Source: Excoecaria cochinchinensis
Lineage: Eukaryota; Streptophyta; Magnoliopsida; Malpighiales; Euphorbiaceae
Assembly (NCBI GenBank): GCA_947683425.1
Contig: CANTUQ010000043.1
Span: forward strand, 7,077,501 to 7,141,500
Direction: 5' to 3'
Length of the DNA stretch: 64,000 bases
Shown: in pieces, positions 32,021 through 44,858 of the stretch
Numbering within the stretch: the first letter of the stretch is position 1
Layout: every line of letters begins with the position of its first letter
Position numbers and translations under genes: made by a program
Notes under the pieces: generated by a model
The model's database searches: none
The model's input: only the letters and a program-made list of their open reading frames with translations
Told to the model about the DNA's origin: nothing

Positions 32021-34525
32021 TGTAAACACCAGGTCCTGAGGCAGCCCAGATCAGAGTTACCTTTTTGTCGTTTTTAGGGTTTTTAAAGGTTTTTTTCAAT
32101 TTTTAAAATTTAAAATAATTCATATCTGATTTAATTAAGATTTTTTTTCATAAATTAGTTAGGTTTTAATGTTTTCTTCATATAAAAAGAAAATGATGAA
32201 ATTAGTTAGAGGGGGGATTTTCTTTTAGTTTTTTTTAGGTTTTCTCTTCTCCTTCCTCTAAAATTCTCTTTACATTTTCAGATTTTCCCCAAAAACAAAG
32301 AGAAAATAGTTGAACTCTTCATTTTTTTTCCAATAAAATTTCTTTTAAATATATTTTAGATGGAATTTTTTTGATGGAAAATTGATTTTTGAGAAAAATA
32401 AAGTGATTATTTGTTTTTTAAAAATTCAATTTTCATTCTTTTGTCTTTCAATAATTTTTTTTTACTTGAGTTTTTTCAATGATTTTTATTTGAATCAGCT
32501 TTTTTGATGAAAAATTAATTTTGAGATAAACAAGATAATTGTTTTGTTCTTAAAATCTAATTTTTTCATTTGATTTTCTAAAAAATAAGTTTTTTCATAA
32601 ATAATTTTTTTTCTTGAGACAAACAAAATAATTGTTTGTTCTTGAGATCATTTTCATTCTTTTAATCAATAAAAATCATTCTTTAGGCAAAGAAATTAAT
32701 TCTTTGTTCTTAAAGAATTGTTGATTTTCTTTCTTCATTTTTTTAAGCTTTTTTTTTGGAATAAAATTCCAACATTTTCATCATATTTCACTCTAATCTT
32801 GCACATCACAAATAAGGAAAATTAATCATCATTTTTACTTTCATCGAATCCGAAACTCTGAGGGTAAATATTCTGGGCTTGACACTTTTATTTTCTTTTA
32901 TTTATTTTGTCTATATTTAATTAATTAACATGTATATTTTTATTTTTGTTCATTTATTTATTTATTTTTTCTATTGTTTATATGTTTATATATTATTTTT
33001 GGTTCATGTAAATATTGATTTCTCATTATTTCTAACATGTAATTAATTAATTAATTCATTTGGATTAATTTTTTTGCCATGTAAATATTTCATGTTAATT
33101 GTGATAACATTACTTAATCATGTCACTTATTTAATTATTTTCATCATTCTTTTATTCATCATTTTTTTATCATTCTTTTTTCATAGGTATTGTTATATAT
33201 TCATTGTTTATTCATTTATTGGCTTATCCTCATTTTCATTATTATTATCATGTTCATATTTTCATGTATTAATTCATTAACATGTTTTATTTATTTCAAT
33301 CACATCATTTAATTCATTTGTCATTCATACCACATTTGTCTCATTTATTTTAAATTGTTAACATGCTAATTCATTTGTCATTTTGATTTCATCTTATTTT
33401 ATCTTCTTTTATTTTATTTTATCATTTATTGTATATTTAATTGATTTAATTGATTTAATTACTAACATTATTTCATTCGTGTTCTGTTTTTATTTCACAT
33501 CTTATTTTCCCTTTTGGGCATTTTTGCGAGCTCTCGAGGAGATCCTGAAGGCTCGTTTGGGTTAAATATTTAATTATTTTATTTATAACATTTCATTTAT
33601 TTGGCTTTTTCTTTTATTTTGCCATGTAATTTTCTTATAAAATTATTTATTTTAGGCACGCTAAAAAGAAAATCACAAAAACATTTTTATTAATTGACTT
33701 GGAATCTTTCCTAATAAAAATGGGACCAATGTCCCAATTTTCTCTATCCAAAATAAAAATTGTTACATTAAAATTATTTTATAATAAATATGCATACGAG
33801 GACCAATGTCCTCATCTTTAATGTATAGTCCATTTTATGTATGATTTGTATTTTATTTACAATGGGGGTTTTATTCCGCCCCTAGTTTTATTGTAATTTA
33901 TTTTCATGCACTTTACTTTAATTATGCTTTATTTATTTATCGCTTTCCCTGAGTGGACAATCTGCGCTTTAATTTAATTGTATTAAACTGAATGAGAAAT
34001 AGGATGAAATGATAAATTCAAAGCTCAACTATAAACCTAACCAAGGCATGAATAAATGGGAAGTCCCGAACCTTCTCTAGTCTTTGGGCCCAACGAGGCG
34101 AGAGGGCCATCTCAATGTTCTATTGGGATGGGGCCTCCAAGACACCTCTTATGTCCCGTAAAAGGATCAAAATTGTACAGTCCTAAGCGCCACGAGGTGA
34201 GAGGGCCATCCTAATGTTCTATTAGGGTGGATGCCTCCAAGACACCTCTGGTTTGCCCAAGCATGAGGCTAGAGGATCATCCTATCATTAGGGTGGAAGC
34301 CTCCAAGATACCTCCGGCTTCCCTATAATTGACATAGCAGCGCTGTCTTAGGCTCACTGAGGCTAGACGACCTTTCCCAATGTTCTATTGGGTGGCGACT
34401 CTAAGAAACCTCCTTGTTGCCCAAAATGGACGCACTTGTAATTTCTAACAAGTTTTTATGAACCTCATCCCGAAGGCCCTGAAAGCGGGCGGTTTGGGGC
34501 GTCCCGGGGTTCGGCGCGCGTCACA
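32021..34525 (+). repeat. Tat B 3' LTR, deleted form
   Basis: Starts TGTAAACACCAGGTCCTG and ends GCGCGCGTCACA, 2505 bp, 392 bp shorter than the 5' LTR. After the first 41 bp it jumps to sequence matching 5' LTR position about 21140, so the GC-rich U3 cassette is missing. The rest aligns with the 5' LTR with scattered changes. Confidence 0.9.
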
Positions 34526-34556
34526 GTTGGGTTGATATATGGGGAGTGTTTGTCGA

Positions 34557-34860
34557 TCCACACGGCGGTATGGTCTGTCATACCCCCGTGTGAATCGTGA
34601 GATTTCCCCAGAAATTCTTGGCCGTGATTTAGCACAGCGGTAAGGAACTTTCCATACTGCAGTGTAAAGTCATTTGCCTTGTGAGATTTCTAGGCTGTGC
34701 ATTTTACACGGGGGTATGGATTTTCCATACCGCCGTTTAAAAGCATTCTATCTTTTGTATAAGGCATGTTACACGGCGGTATGGCTTTGCCTTACCCCCG
34801 TTTAAGATGTCTTACACAGCGGTAAGGCAATGTCATACTGCCGTGTAAAATGTCTCTGCC
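34557..34860 (+). repeat. ACACGGCGGTATGG palindromic cluster
   Basis: Inverted pairs ACACGGCGGTATGG / CATACNNCCGTGTAA repeated about eight times. It stands where the other Tekay-type LTRs have TGTCGCGAGCGCGACA or GCACGAGTCGTGC words. Confidence 0.8.
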
Positions 34861-35125
34861 TCCAGTTTTTGAAGTTCTTCGGTTTTCTTCATTTTTGTTC
34901 CCCTTTTCGTTTACTATTGCTTTTAAATATTATTTAGTGTCATTTCATGTATCTAATATCATTAAATTGTATTTTTTCTATATCAAATTATATTGAATGT
35001 TTTGTTTGAAGTCGGAATGTGTTATGTATAACTAAGTTCATGGTTCTCCTTTATATACAATATGTTATACTTGAGTGTGATTTAATGGCTTATGCATGAC
35101 CTGCAAGAGTCAGTTTAGTTGATAG

Positions 35126-35337
35126 TTAGGTATGCCTAAAAGAGTTCTTTAGCTATAACCTTTGTACTGTTCTGGACCCTGATCAGGTCTCCGTTTAGTT
35201 CCTCGCGAACTTCTATGTGTACAGATCTTGTTTAAGATCCCCTTTGAAAAATGTTTTGAAAAGAGAAAATGTGATATTATTTTTGATTCGTACCCGTAAG
35301 GTACCGCTATGCATCGATTCATACCCGTAAGGTACCG
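35126..35337 (+). promoter_or_regulatory. Ordered hairpin array in Tekay-type LTR
   Basis: TTAGGTATGCCTAA, GGACCCTGATCAGGTCT, GTTCCTCGCGAAC, AGATCTTGTTTAAGATCC and two copies of TACCCGTAAGGTAC, in the same order as the other arrays. Confidence 0.7.
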
Positions 35338-35540
35338 CTACGCATTTACTCATTATCCACTACTGTGAGTCAGCAGGTGTAGTGATTTGTTCAGTTATGC
35401 TATGAGAATATGAATCCGAATGATTATGAATATGATTATAAATATTTGAATCTGAATGACTCTAATATGAGCATATGAATCTGTTGGCAAATGAATATGT
35501 TTATTGAACCTTTGAATAGTTATGAATGGAATTCTATTGT

Positions 35541-37617
35541 GATAGCCGAGATGATCCGTCTCTCGCCATGAGAGACAGGACGTCGGTGAAGTGAGCGACG
35601 GACACATGCTTGCAAATCGACGCCCGTCTGTTCTTACCCCGTGCCTCATTCCGTTCCGTTGGCCAAATGACCGCGCGTACCCTTTTAACCGACGCCTGTC
35701 AGTGAGCTTCAGACGCCCGTCGGTCAATTGCCAAATCCTATTCCGAATAGGATTTCTCTTTCCTATTCCAAATAGGATTCTCTTTTCTATAAAAGGGGGA
35801 TTTTTCAATGATTTAGGGGTTGGACAATTTTTAATTAAGGGATCTTCTTTCTATCAAAAAGATATTCTCTAATATTTTTCTCTCAAAAATCATATTTTTA
35901 CAAAATACACAAAAAACTCTTTTCATCCTTTGTTTTCAATCTATTTTCAGAATCTTATTTTGAGGAATCAAATCAAATTGAGGTTACAAGATTAATTTAT
36001 TTCCATCAATTTATCGAATCCAACACTTGAATCGCTGTAATTTTCAAGGAAGAAATAAAAATTTTCTTATCTTGATTTTTATCCGATCTTTGTGAACCGC
36101 ACGGGACCGAAAATTATCTTATATTCATCCAAAAAGGTATAATCCGAGTGCAAATATTATAGATTTGATATTCGATTAATTGAATTTAATTATTTGTGTT
36201 TTTTTAAGTATTTTATTTAAAATAAATATTTTTTTGTGAAAACATCTGCTGTTTTTGTCAATTTTTTGACGATCAGGGGTGACCGACGGGCAATATAGCT
36301 ACCGACGTCCGTCCCTCATTTGAGGGACGGGACATATACAGCGCACTGCACTGCCCGCCGGTCACATTTTCGATGCCCGTCGGTCACGTCTGAATGGCTG
36401 TCCCTGGGCTCCTCCTCACTGTTTTAATCTATTTTCATTTGTTTTCTTTATTCTTATTTATTATTCTCTTCAAAACTCCTTTATTAGTTTCTCTTTTATT
36501 CTATTCTCATTCTGGATTTTTAGTACTAATGTGTTTGTTTATTTTTGTGAGGTATTATTTGATTATTTTGGATGGGTTAAAAATTTGAGGATGATGATGG
36601 CCCCCCAAATCTAAGGGTTTCTACCCGATTATTCCCTTTAACCCTCATCTTTATCATTATTATTTATTTGATATTTATTATAGGTTTATTATTATTTATT
36701 TTTCTGCTTATTATTTTTATTATTATTATTATTGCTAGTTTTATTATTAGTTTAGTATTTATTATTATATCAATTGCATTATTGTTGTTATTATTATGTT
36801 TATTTATGTATTTCCCTTTGTAAAATTGCTCTTTGTCGCGTTAATAAAAATGGCTAAGAGTTTTATAGTAATCAATTTGGGAATTTTCGCAAAATCAAGG
36901 ACCCAAGTCCTATTTTATCCAATAAAACCATCACATAAAAAATTATTTTTTTTGGTAATAAATGCATCTAGGACCAATGTCCCCAATTTTAATAAATATC
37001 TCGTTTTATGCATGTTTTGTACCTTATTTACAATAGGGGTTGTATTCCGCCCCTAGTTTTATTGTAATTTGTTTTCATATGTTTTGTTTTAATGTTATTT
37101 TATTTTTCGCTTTTATGTGAATGACTGCGCCTTCTAATTAATTGCATCATGTGGAAAGAGGGTGAAATAATAAATTCAAAACTTAATTGTAAAATTAGTA
37201 AAGGTACGAATAAATGAGAAGTCCTGAACCTATCTCTAGTCTTTGGGCTCAACGAGGCGAGAGGCCCCTTTCGATGTTTCATTAGAATGGGATCTCCAAG
37301 ACACCTCTTGTGTCCCACCAAAACACTCAATTTACAATCCTAGTCTCCATAGGGTTAGAGGGTCATCCCAATGTTCTATTGGGGTGAATGCCTCTAAGAC
37401 CGCTTTGGTTTGCCCAAAATGGATAATATGCGCTGTCTTAGGCTCACTGAGGTGAGACGAACTTTCCTAATGTTTTATTGGGTGGCGACTCCATGAAACC
37501 TCTTTGTTGCCCAAAATAGACGCACTTGTAAATACCTTACAAGTTTCCAATGAACCTCATCCCGATAGCCCTAAAGCGGGCCTTTGGGTCACCACGGGGT
37601 TCGGCGCACGTCACACT
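35541..37617 (+). mobile_element. LTR of a second Tat subfamily
   Basis: Ends GGCGCACGTCACA and shares the last roughly 700 bp pattern of Tat LTRs (TTGTATTCCGCCCCTAG, hairpin repeats 37264-37483). Its 5' part is unlike A, B, C or the 42491 LTR. The start near TGATAGCCGAGATGATCC is uncertain. TATA-like TCTATAAAAGGGGG is at about 35786. No primer site follows: it joins directly to Tat post-pol sequence (CTGTCCTTCAATAAA). No target duplication was found. Confidence 0.65.
35570..36400 (+). repeat. Two GACGCCCGTCGGTC cassettes flanking the promoter
   Basis: Cassette one (35570-35765) and cassette two (36265-36400) share words GACGCCCGTCGGTC and its complement and lie on either side of the TATA-like box. 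Cassette one also contains two near palindromes of the type CCTATTCCGAATAGG. Confidence 0.8.
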
Positions 37618-38094
37618 GTCCTTCAATAAAAAAAAAAGAAAAAAAAGCCTCTGGATTGGGTTGGGTCCATTCCAGGAAAAAATAAGGCACAGAGTTATGT
37701 GAAAATCCGCAAAGGACGCATTTCCCGTTAAGAAAAGCTAGTGTGAAAATTCACAAGGGACGTATTACCTTTAAAAAAATGACTATAGGTATCAGATGAG
37801 AACCTTGCAATCCCAAAGGCATGAAATTCAAAAGCAGCTTCAAAAGGCATCGATCCTATCGCGAATTGTAGCGAGACCGGCTATCATATCTAAGTCCACT
37901 TAGATAAATTCTTATCCTGCATTTCTGCATGACCCGTGCATTTCACGTGCATGCTCACTATTTTTCCTGCATATTTGGTTTTCTAGTTTCGCAGTGAGAG
38001 AGATTCGATGCGGACACCGACAAGAGGCGAGTGACGACATCAGTCAAAACACCAATCCAACAATCAACCAAAGACCTCTTAGGGGGCAATCAAC

Positions 38095-38780
38095 CGAAGG
38101 GCTGACAGATGGCACTACTTCAGAAGGGTTAGCACGATGACGGCACTACCACTTCATGTAGGGTTAGCACGATCACGGTACTACCACTTCAAATCTCAAA
38201 AGGGTTAGCGTGATGGCGGCACTTCCATTCTACGAAAGGTTAGCATGACCACGACACTACCACTTAACATCTTAGAAGGGTTAGCACAATGGCAGCACTA
38301 CCATTCTACGAAAGGTTAGCACGACCACGACGCTACCACTTCAGAAGGGTTAGCACGATGGTGGAACTACCATTCTACGGAAGGTTAGCACGATCACGAC
38401 ACTACCACTTCAAATATCAGAAGGGCTAACACGATGGCAGTACTACCATTCTACGGAAGGTTAGCATGACCACGACACTACCACTTCAGCACGGTTAGCA
38501 CGATGATGGCACTACCACTCCACGAAGGATTAGTACGATCACGGCACTACCACTTCACATCTCAGAAGGGTTAGCACGATGGCGGCACTACCATTCTACG
38601 GAAGGTTAGCACGACCATGGCACTACCACTTCAGAAGGGTTAGCACGATGACGGCACTACCACTCCATAGAGGGTTAGCATCATCACGGCACTATCGCTT
38701 CAAATCTCATAAGGGTTAGCACGATGGCAGCACTATCATTCCATGGAAGGTTAGCACGACCACGGCACTACCACTTGAAC
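38095..38780 (+). repeat. TTAGCACGA tandem repeat
   Basis: About twenty units of 35-45 bp containing GGTTAGCACGATGGCGGCAC and TACCACTTCA, some grouped in higher-order pairs. It occupies the same place as the arrays of A, B and C but has a different unit. Confidence 0.9.
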
Positions 38781-40346
38781 AAAGATTTTATAACACCCCT
38801 AACTCCCACATATAGCATAATGAAGGACAGAGAGCTACGGTGAGCAAAGGGTGCTACCGGATTAGACACTTACTTAGCAAAACAGAAGACGGAATAATAA
38901 AATTTCTAACGTCTAGAACCTCAACTACATACACATCCTAAACTTATCTCACACACACCATCATTCGCACTAAAGATTATTACATCTTATTACAAATGCT
39001 AAATAAATGAAATTTAAAAACATGCCGAAATCAAAACACTTCCTATGAAAATCTAGTGACTCGTTGGCCAAAATTCAGCGAACCGCTGGGCTACTTTGAT
39101 CTCCTAACCTGCACGGACAAACAATCGTGCTAAGCGATAATGCTTAGTCGGATGAAACAAATAATAGGCAGCCACTCACAGTGGTTGCTGAGGCAAACAC
39201 ATGTAAATCAATATATATATATATATATATACATAAACATAAAATACACTGGTTAAAACTATCATAAATTCATATTCTTATTCTCATACGAAAACCTAAA
39301 CAATTTCGTAAACACACTCGTTTATATACCATAACCAGAAATAACTTTATTACCTTTTTAAATCACAATAACATTATACTTACTAATATATTTACCTAAT
39401 TCATTTAATTAACCATATTAATAGTTATACCTCATAGGTTACCAAAAATACATTTTGCTAGTTAGAAATATTAAGCCTTACCAATTCCCATACTTACTAG
39501 TAGCTCCAAAATCATGCAGATAATAATATTACTACTTAAGTCACCTTTTATTTGTTCAAACCATTACGTATTCAAAACTAAACAAAACATTTCAATTCTC
39601 AGATTTGGTCTGGGCTTGGAATAATTATTCCAAGCTTCGTACATATCCCTATGATTGGGGAATCAGAACTACGTAGTTCTACAGAAAACCTTTGTACATA
39701 TATATTCCAAAATTAATTCTAAATCCTTTCTTAAATTCTGTTATCTATATCGTTCTTACCACTTTATTTCCCATTAACTATAAATCAACATGCAATTATC
39801 GTATTCTTTGAGACCAACAAACAATACACAAGGATTCCTTACTGATATACTTACATTGGTTGTCCAAGCTAAGGTTCAGAAGACAAGTAAATACATAATA
39901 TACATGTGTTCTCAATTCAACATGTAAACGAATATATTTACAGAATTCATTCGCTAATTATTCAACCATAACAAATATGCATATCAAATATTTCAATAAT
40001 TCTTTACAAAGACTTCATACAGACAATCATACCCATAGCTTTTGAACATATTTATAACACACATTATCATTCTTAGACAGTCAATATTCATTCCTACACA
40101 CTTATTGGAACACCCTTTAGGTATCCGAAGATACCACACAATTCCACATTCAAGTCCATAAAGGATCCAAAACACTTTTGTGCGTGAAGCATAAGCTCAT
40201 CATTTTAACAAACACTTTCAAATACTTTATTCACATAACTCTTTGCACATTATCACAGAACTTATCAATTTATTCACATTCTTTTATTCTTTTAATTGCC
40301 TGCTAAGTCAAAGGGTGGATAAGCGAGTAAACAGAACACATTGGGG

Positions 40347-40524
40347 GTACCTGAGGGTACAATCAAAAAGCAACATCTTTATTTTCTCATAAAAAATATT
40401 TTCACATTAGGGATCTTAAACAAGATCCATACACATTGAGGTTCGCGAGGAACTAAACGGGGACCTGATCAGGGTCCAGAATAGAACAAAGGACTGCAGC
40501 ATCAGAACTCTATAGGCATGCCTA
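40347..40524 (-). promoter_or_regulatory. Ordered hairpin array in Tekay-type LTR
   Basis: From right to left: TATAGGCATGCCTA, GGACCTGATCAGGGTCC, GTTCGCGAGGAAC, GGATCTTAAACAAGATCC and GTACCTGAGGGTAC. Confidence 0.7.
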
Positions 40525-40987
40525 TCTATCCCCGACCGACTCACGCAGGCTAAATTTTCAATATCATTATTGAATTCGTCACGTTTCACTTATATATATA
40601 CATTCCATTAAATACTTCCACTAAATACTTGTAACATTCTTTTATGATCACATGCATTCATATATTTGCATATCATATATACAATTACATTTATCATATT
40701 CAAAACTAATCACATGTGGGTTCATAGATTAAAGTATTCATAAGAACATATTAAATGTAATCATATTATTAATCATCACGCATTCATTTAAACTTAACGG
40801 ATAAGCTTACATTTCATTATACATATACATTTATAACACAATAATAGTAGATCAAATTCTCATATTTCAATAATTACTATGCATGGGAACACATTGAATA
40901 ATTCACATTTTAAATCATATATGCATAGCATAAATGAGAAACCATGCAAAGTAGATCTTTCAAAAACATTTTGAAACAGAGAGGGGA

Positions 40988-41270
40988 CTGTCGCGATCGC
41001 GACCAAAGGTAGCGCTCGCGACAGTGGCCAAGCTTGCTCTGTGGACAAGGAACCGAGCACGAGTCATACTCAGAGACACAACTCGTGAAGGCAAATCACA
41101 GAGGAACAAAGCAGGCACAAGAGGGAAAGGCGACTGCCATGAGTCGTGCTTAGCGGCACGACTCGTGCTCCAAGTGCACGAGTCGTGCACTAGATGCACT
41201 ACTCGTGCACAAGTGCACGGCCCCACGTGCACGACTCGTGCACCAAGTGCACGACTCGTGTACTCCCTCA
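40988..41270 (-). repeat. Mixed palindromic clusters in solo LTR
   Basis: First TGTCGCGATCGCGAC and GCGCTCGCGACAG words, then GCACGAGTCGTGC words. Two different word families sit side by side in one LTR. Confidence 0.85.
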
Positions 41271-42490
41271 CAAAACTCTCAGCTAGTAGCGAAGAACCCG
41301 TCTCTGTCGGGATCGAGACAATCAAATCATAACTTAATCATAATCAAATTCTTTAAATTGACAATCAGCAAAATAACTTCAATAGTCCAATCAAAACACA
41401 CGTTGATTCAATAATCTACATACAAAACATCTTAACCCAAAGTTATTCAAACACATAACACTTGGAATATATCTAAACAATTTTAACTCCATAAAATTTC
41501 CAGAAGATTAAATAAAATTCCAAATCAAAATATACCTCAAAATAATAAAAAACCCCTAACCTCAACTCCTTTGCTCCCATTAGCCTCTTAGATGATCTTT
41601 CTTGCTTCCAAACTCATTCAAGATCTTTCTCATCAAAGAATCCTCATCCAAAACACAAAAACATATACAAAACATAAATCAAGAGTTAAGAATCTAATTA
41701 AAAGAAATCAAAGAAATCAAAGAAATCAAACTGGAACTTACCTTTCCAACATAGTCTTCACTTAAATCTCTCACTCAAACACTTGGACTTAAAGATTCTA
41801 TCATCAAAATTTTTAAAGCTGGAATAGAGAGGGGAAACAGCAATGGAAGCGGAAGAAGAGAAGAAGAAGAGGGACCAACGTGAGGGTAGGCAGAAAATCT
41901 CCTTTCACATATTTCTCTCTCTCCTTTTATACCTCTTCAAACCCCCTTGCCACTTGTCATCTTGCCATTGGTCCAACCAAGATATTTATGCCAAATTCTC
42001 CTTTAGATCATTCAACTCTCAAAATCTCATACATTGACATTCATAACTTTTCAATCCTTCACATTAACCCACTAAATAAATTTTATTCTTTCATTCAAGT
42101 CCGAAATACATACTTCACAATTTTACTATTGGCCGCACTTGCCGAAACTTTTACATTAATTCGTAAATTATCCAATTAGCGTAGTTAACACTTGAACTTG
42201 CATAATTTTAGTCACCACTAATCCTCATTATGCTCAAATCCTTCTAAGGTACATTTCAGGTTGTTACAGATTTACACACTGATGGTAAATACCACTTCAT
42301 CGAGGATTTACACGATCTTGGTAACTCGCTTTAACAAAGAATAATATGCCGACAAACTGGCAATAACCACCTCAACAACATCGTCCAGTCTGGAAAAGGC
42401 AGCTACCTCAAGTATGTCTCTTTCCTTTTTTCTATGAGTTTTGGCTGACCTAGGCACCTATGCGCTAGTTTCCCCAAAACCCGGCGCCAC

Positions 42491-43735
42491 TGTAGACACC
42501 GGGTCTTGAGTCAGTCTAGATCAGAGTTATCCAATGATGATTAGATGCCTGTTCACAGGCAAAAATATTGAAAATGATGATTTTCTTGTCAAATTTGCAT
42601 TTTAGAATAAAAAATATAAAATATAAAAAAATGTGTTAAAAATTAAATTTGAAAAATGGAGTTTGAAAATTATAGTGTTTTAGTTAAATTTGAAATTTTA
42701 AAAAAAATTATTTTTTTCGGACATCGGCTGCATCGGCACTCTGCGACAGCTCGTAGGCGCGCAGCGCCTGCACTGGGCATACGCGCGCGCCCGACACCAG
42801 TCGGTCGCCCACCAGCCTACCGAAACGTGATTTTCGCCCCCTTTTTCTGTTTTTCTTGATTTTCTTTGAATTTTGACCCTTTTTTCGGAATTTTTAATGA
42901 TTTTTTCCTATTTTGAATCCAAATTCAGGGAAATTTAATAAAAATTCAATTTTATTCCTTAATTAATTAGGTTTTCCATTTTTGTTGATATATTTAGAAA
43001 AATTTAGAAAGAAAAAAGGAGGAATTTATTTTGGATCAATTTAGAAACAAATCTTCATTTTGTTTGTTCTTCTTGTCCAAGAATTTTCTTTACATCTTTT
43101 TTGGGTTTTCTTCTCCAAAAAAATTCTAAAGGTAAAAATTAAATTTTTAATCAAGAATTTTTCTTAAGACAAAGAAAATCATTTTTTGTTCTTGAGATTT
43201 GTATTTTTTTATCAATTATAATTGCTTGAAACAAAAAAATAATTCTTTATTCTTGAGAATTAAATTTATTTTCTTCCATTTTTTTAACAATTTTAATCAA
43301 TAATCATCCTTGAGATAAAGAAATTAATTCTTTGTCCTTGAAAAATAATTTCTTTTCTTCTATTATTTTTTAAGCAATTTTCTTTTGGAATAAAATTCTA
43401 ATTTTTATTATTTTTATTTCTATTTTATGAATCAAAACAAGGAAATCGATCGTCTTTTCTCATTCCATTGAATCCGAAATCTGAGGGTAAACATTCTAGG
43501 CTCGATCTCTTAATTTTATTTATTTTGTACATATTTAATTAATAATCATGTAAATTTTTATATTTATTGTTTATTTTTTTATTTTATGTTATCTTTGATA
43601 TAGATTTAACTTTTTAACATTTTTCTTTATTACTTATTTATTTATTTGATTATTAATTTTCTTTTATTTATCATTATTATTTATTATCATTATTTTTCAT
43701 TATTATTATTATTATGATTATTATTATTATTATTA

Positions 43736-43806
<71 letters not shown>

Positions 43807-44858
43807 TCATATTTTTATGTACTAACCTATTAGTATGTTAATTTATTTGTTTCAATCATATTATTTAATTTATTTGTCATCTATAATGCATCTTTTTTAT
43901 CTATTATAATTTATTTTTTATTATTTCATGTATTTAATGGATTTTCTTGATTTAATTTCTAACATTAATTTTATTTGTATTTATTTGTGGTTTCTAATAT
44001 TTGTTTATTTCCTTGTTTGAGTACCCATCCGAACGAAGGAGGAGATCCGGGATTTATTTTTATTGAATCATTTTTTTATTGTATTTATTGTCTTTCCTTT
44101 ATTTGCCTTTTTAATTTATTTGTCTTATAATTAGTAATAAAATAATTTATTTTATGCACGTTTAATTAAAAATCACAAAAATATTTATATTAATTAAATT
44201 GAGATTTTTTTTTAATAAAATAGGACCAATGTCCTCGTTTTTCATCCAAATACAATTGTCACTTTAAAATCTTTCTTTCTAAACATGCATGCGAGGACTA
44301 ATGTTCTCATCCTTAATAAATACCCCATTTTATGTATAATTTACATTTCATTTACATTGGGGGTTGAATTTCGCCCATAATTTTATTGTAATTTATTATA
44401 TTTTTATTTATTCTTTTTTTATCTTGCCTTTATTTATCATTTTTATTATATGATTGATATCTGCTCTAATTACTGCATCTAAATGAAGGAGAAAAGGGAT
44501 TAAATCTTAAATTCAAAACTCAATTATAATTTAATCAAGGTATGAATAAATGGGAAGTCCCGGACCATCTCTGCTCTTAGGATCAACGAGATTAGCGCAC
44601 CATCTCAATGTTCTATTGAGGTGGGATCTCCAAAATATCTCTTGTTGCCCAAAATAGGCCTAATTTGCATTGTCTTAGGCTCCATGAGGTTAGAGTAACA
44701 TCTCAATATCCTATTGGGATGGGGACTCAAAAATATCTCTGGCTTGTCCAAAATAGACATAGATAAGTTGTCTTAGGCTCATTGAGGCTAGACGACCTGT
44801 CTCAATATTTTATTGTGTGGCGACTCTAAGAAACCTCCTTGTTGCCCAAAATAGACGC
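42491..44858 (+). repeat. Tat LTR split by element C, first part
   Basis: Starts TGTAGACACCGGGTCTTG after a polypurine-like region. A GC-rich cassette is at 42720-42830, an (ATT)n microsatellite at about 43690-43805 and hairpin repeats at 44590-44820. It stops at CAAAATAGACGC and resumes after element C at 60583. Confidence 0.85.
43690..43805. repeat. ATT microsatellite
   Basis: Long (ATT)n tract within the split Tat LTR. Confidence 0.95.

Larger units (their letters stand above)
20685..34525 (+). mobile_element. Tat element B (Ty3/gypsy), complete boundaries
   Basis: Two LTRs (20685-23581, 32021-34525) flank a 8.4-kb interior, and GTTGG is duplicated on both sides (20680-20684, 34526-34530). 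Sequence on both sides joins into one Tekay-type LTR, confirming a clean insertion. Interior order: primer site, leader, gag remnant, pol scrap, fold-back scar where RT begins, integrase remnant, post-pol region with an antisense coding remnant, two tandem arrays, polypurine region. RT core and both RNases H are absent, so it needs another element to move. Confidence 0.92.
34526..35540 (+). mobile_element. Tekay-type LTR, plus strand, second part
   Basis: Continues the LTR cut at 20684. Cassette words such as ACACGGCGGTATGG and CATACCGCCGT fill 34557-34860. Hairpin array members are at 35126-35139, 35174-35190, 35198-35210, 35223-35240 and 35290-35304, the last one duplicated at about 35321-35336. 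The LTR is cut near 35540, before its end. Confidence 0.8.
38789..42268 (-). mobile_element. Tekay-type solo LTR, minus strand
   Basis: Plus-strand borders are TATAACACCCC and GGTTGTTACA; GATTT is duplicated on both sides (38784-38788, 42269-42273). There is no interior or second LTR, so this 3.5-kb unit is a solo LTR. It holds the hairpin array (40347-40524), GGTAAGT (41736-41742, minus), TCGCG words (40988-41027), GCACGAGTCGTGC words (41140-41265) and CTAAGCGATAATGCTTAG (39130-39147). Confidence 0.88.
37618..42490 (+). mobile_element. Tat 3' internal remnant with nested solo LTR
   Basis: Starts within the post-pol region (GGGTTGGGTCCATTCC at about 37660), then a tandem array and a polypurine region before the LTR at 42491. 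Primer site, gag and pol are absent. It may be the far end of the element whose gag lies at 16988-17839, or an internally deleted element of its own. Confidence 0.6.

Noticed and set aside
38095..38780. Possible CRISPR-like repeat array
   Set aside because: Spacing is irregular, the intervals are themselves repeats, and the context is a plant retrotransposon 3' region.
40960..41332. 121-codon minus and 102-codon plus open frames
   Set aside because: They overlap each other in the palindromic cluster of a solo LTR; no domain.
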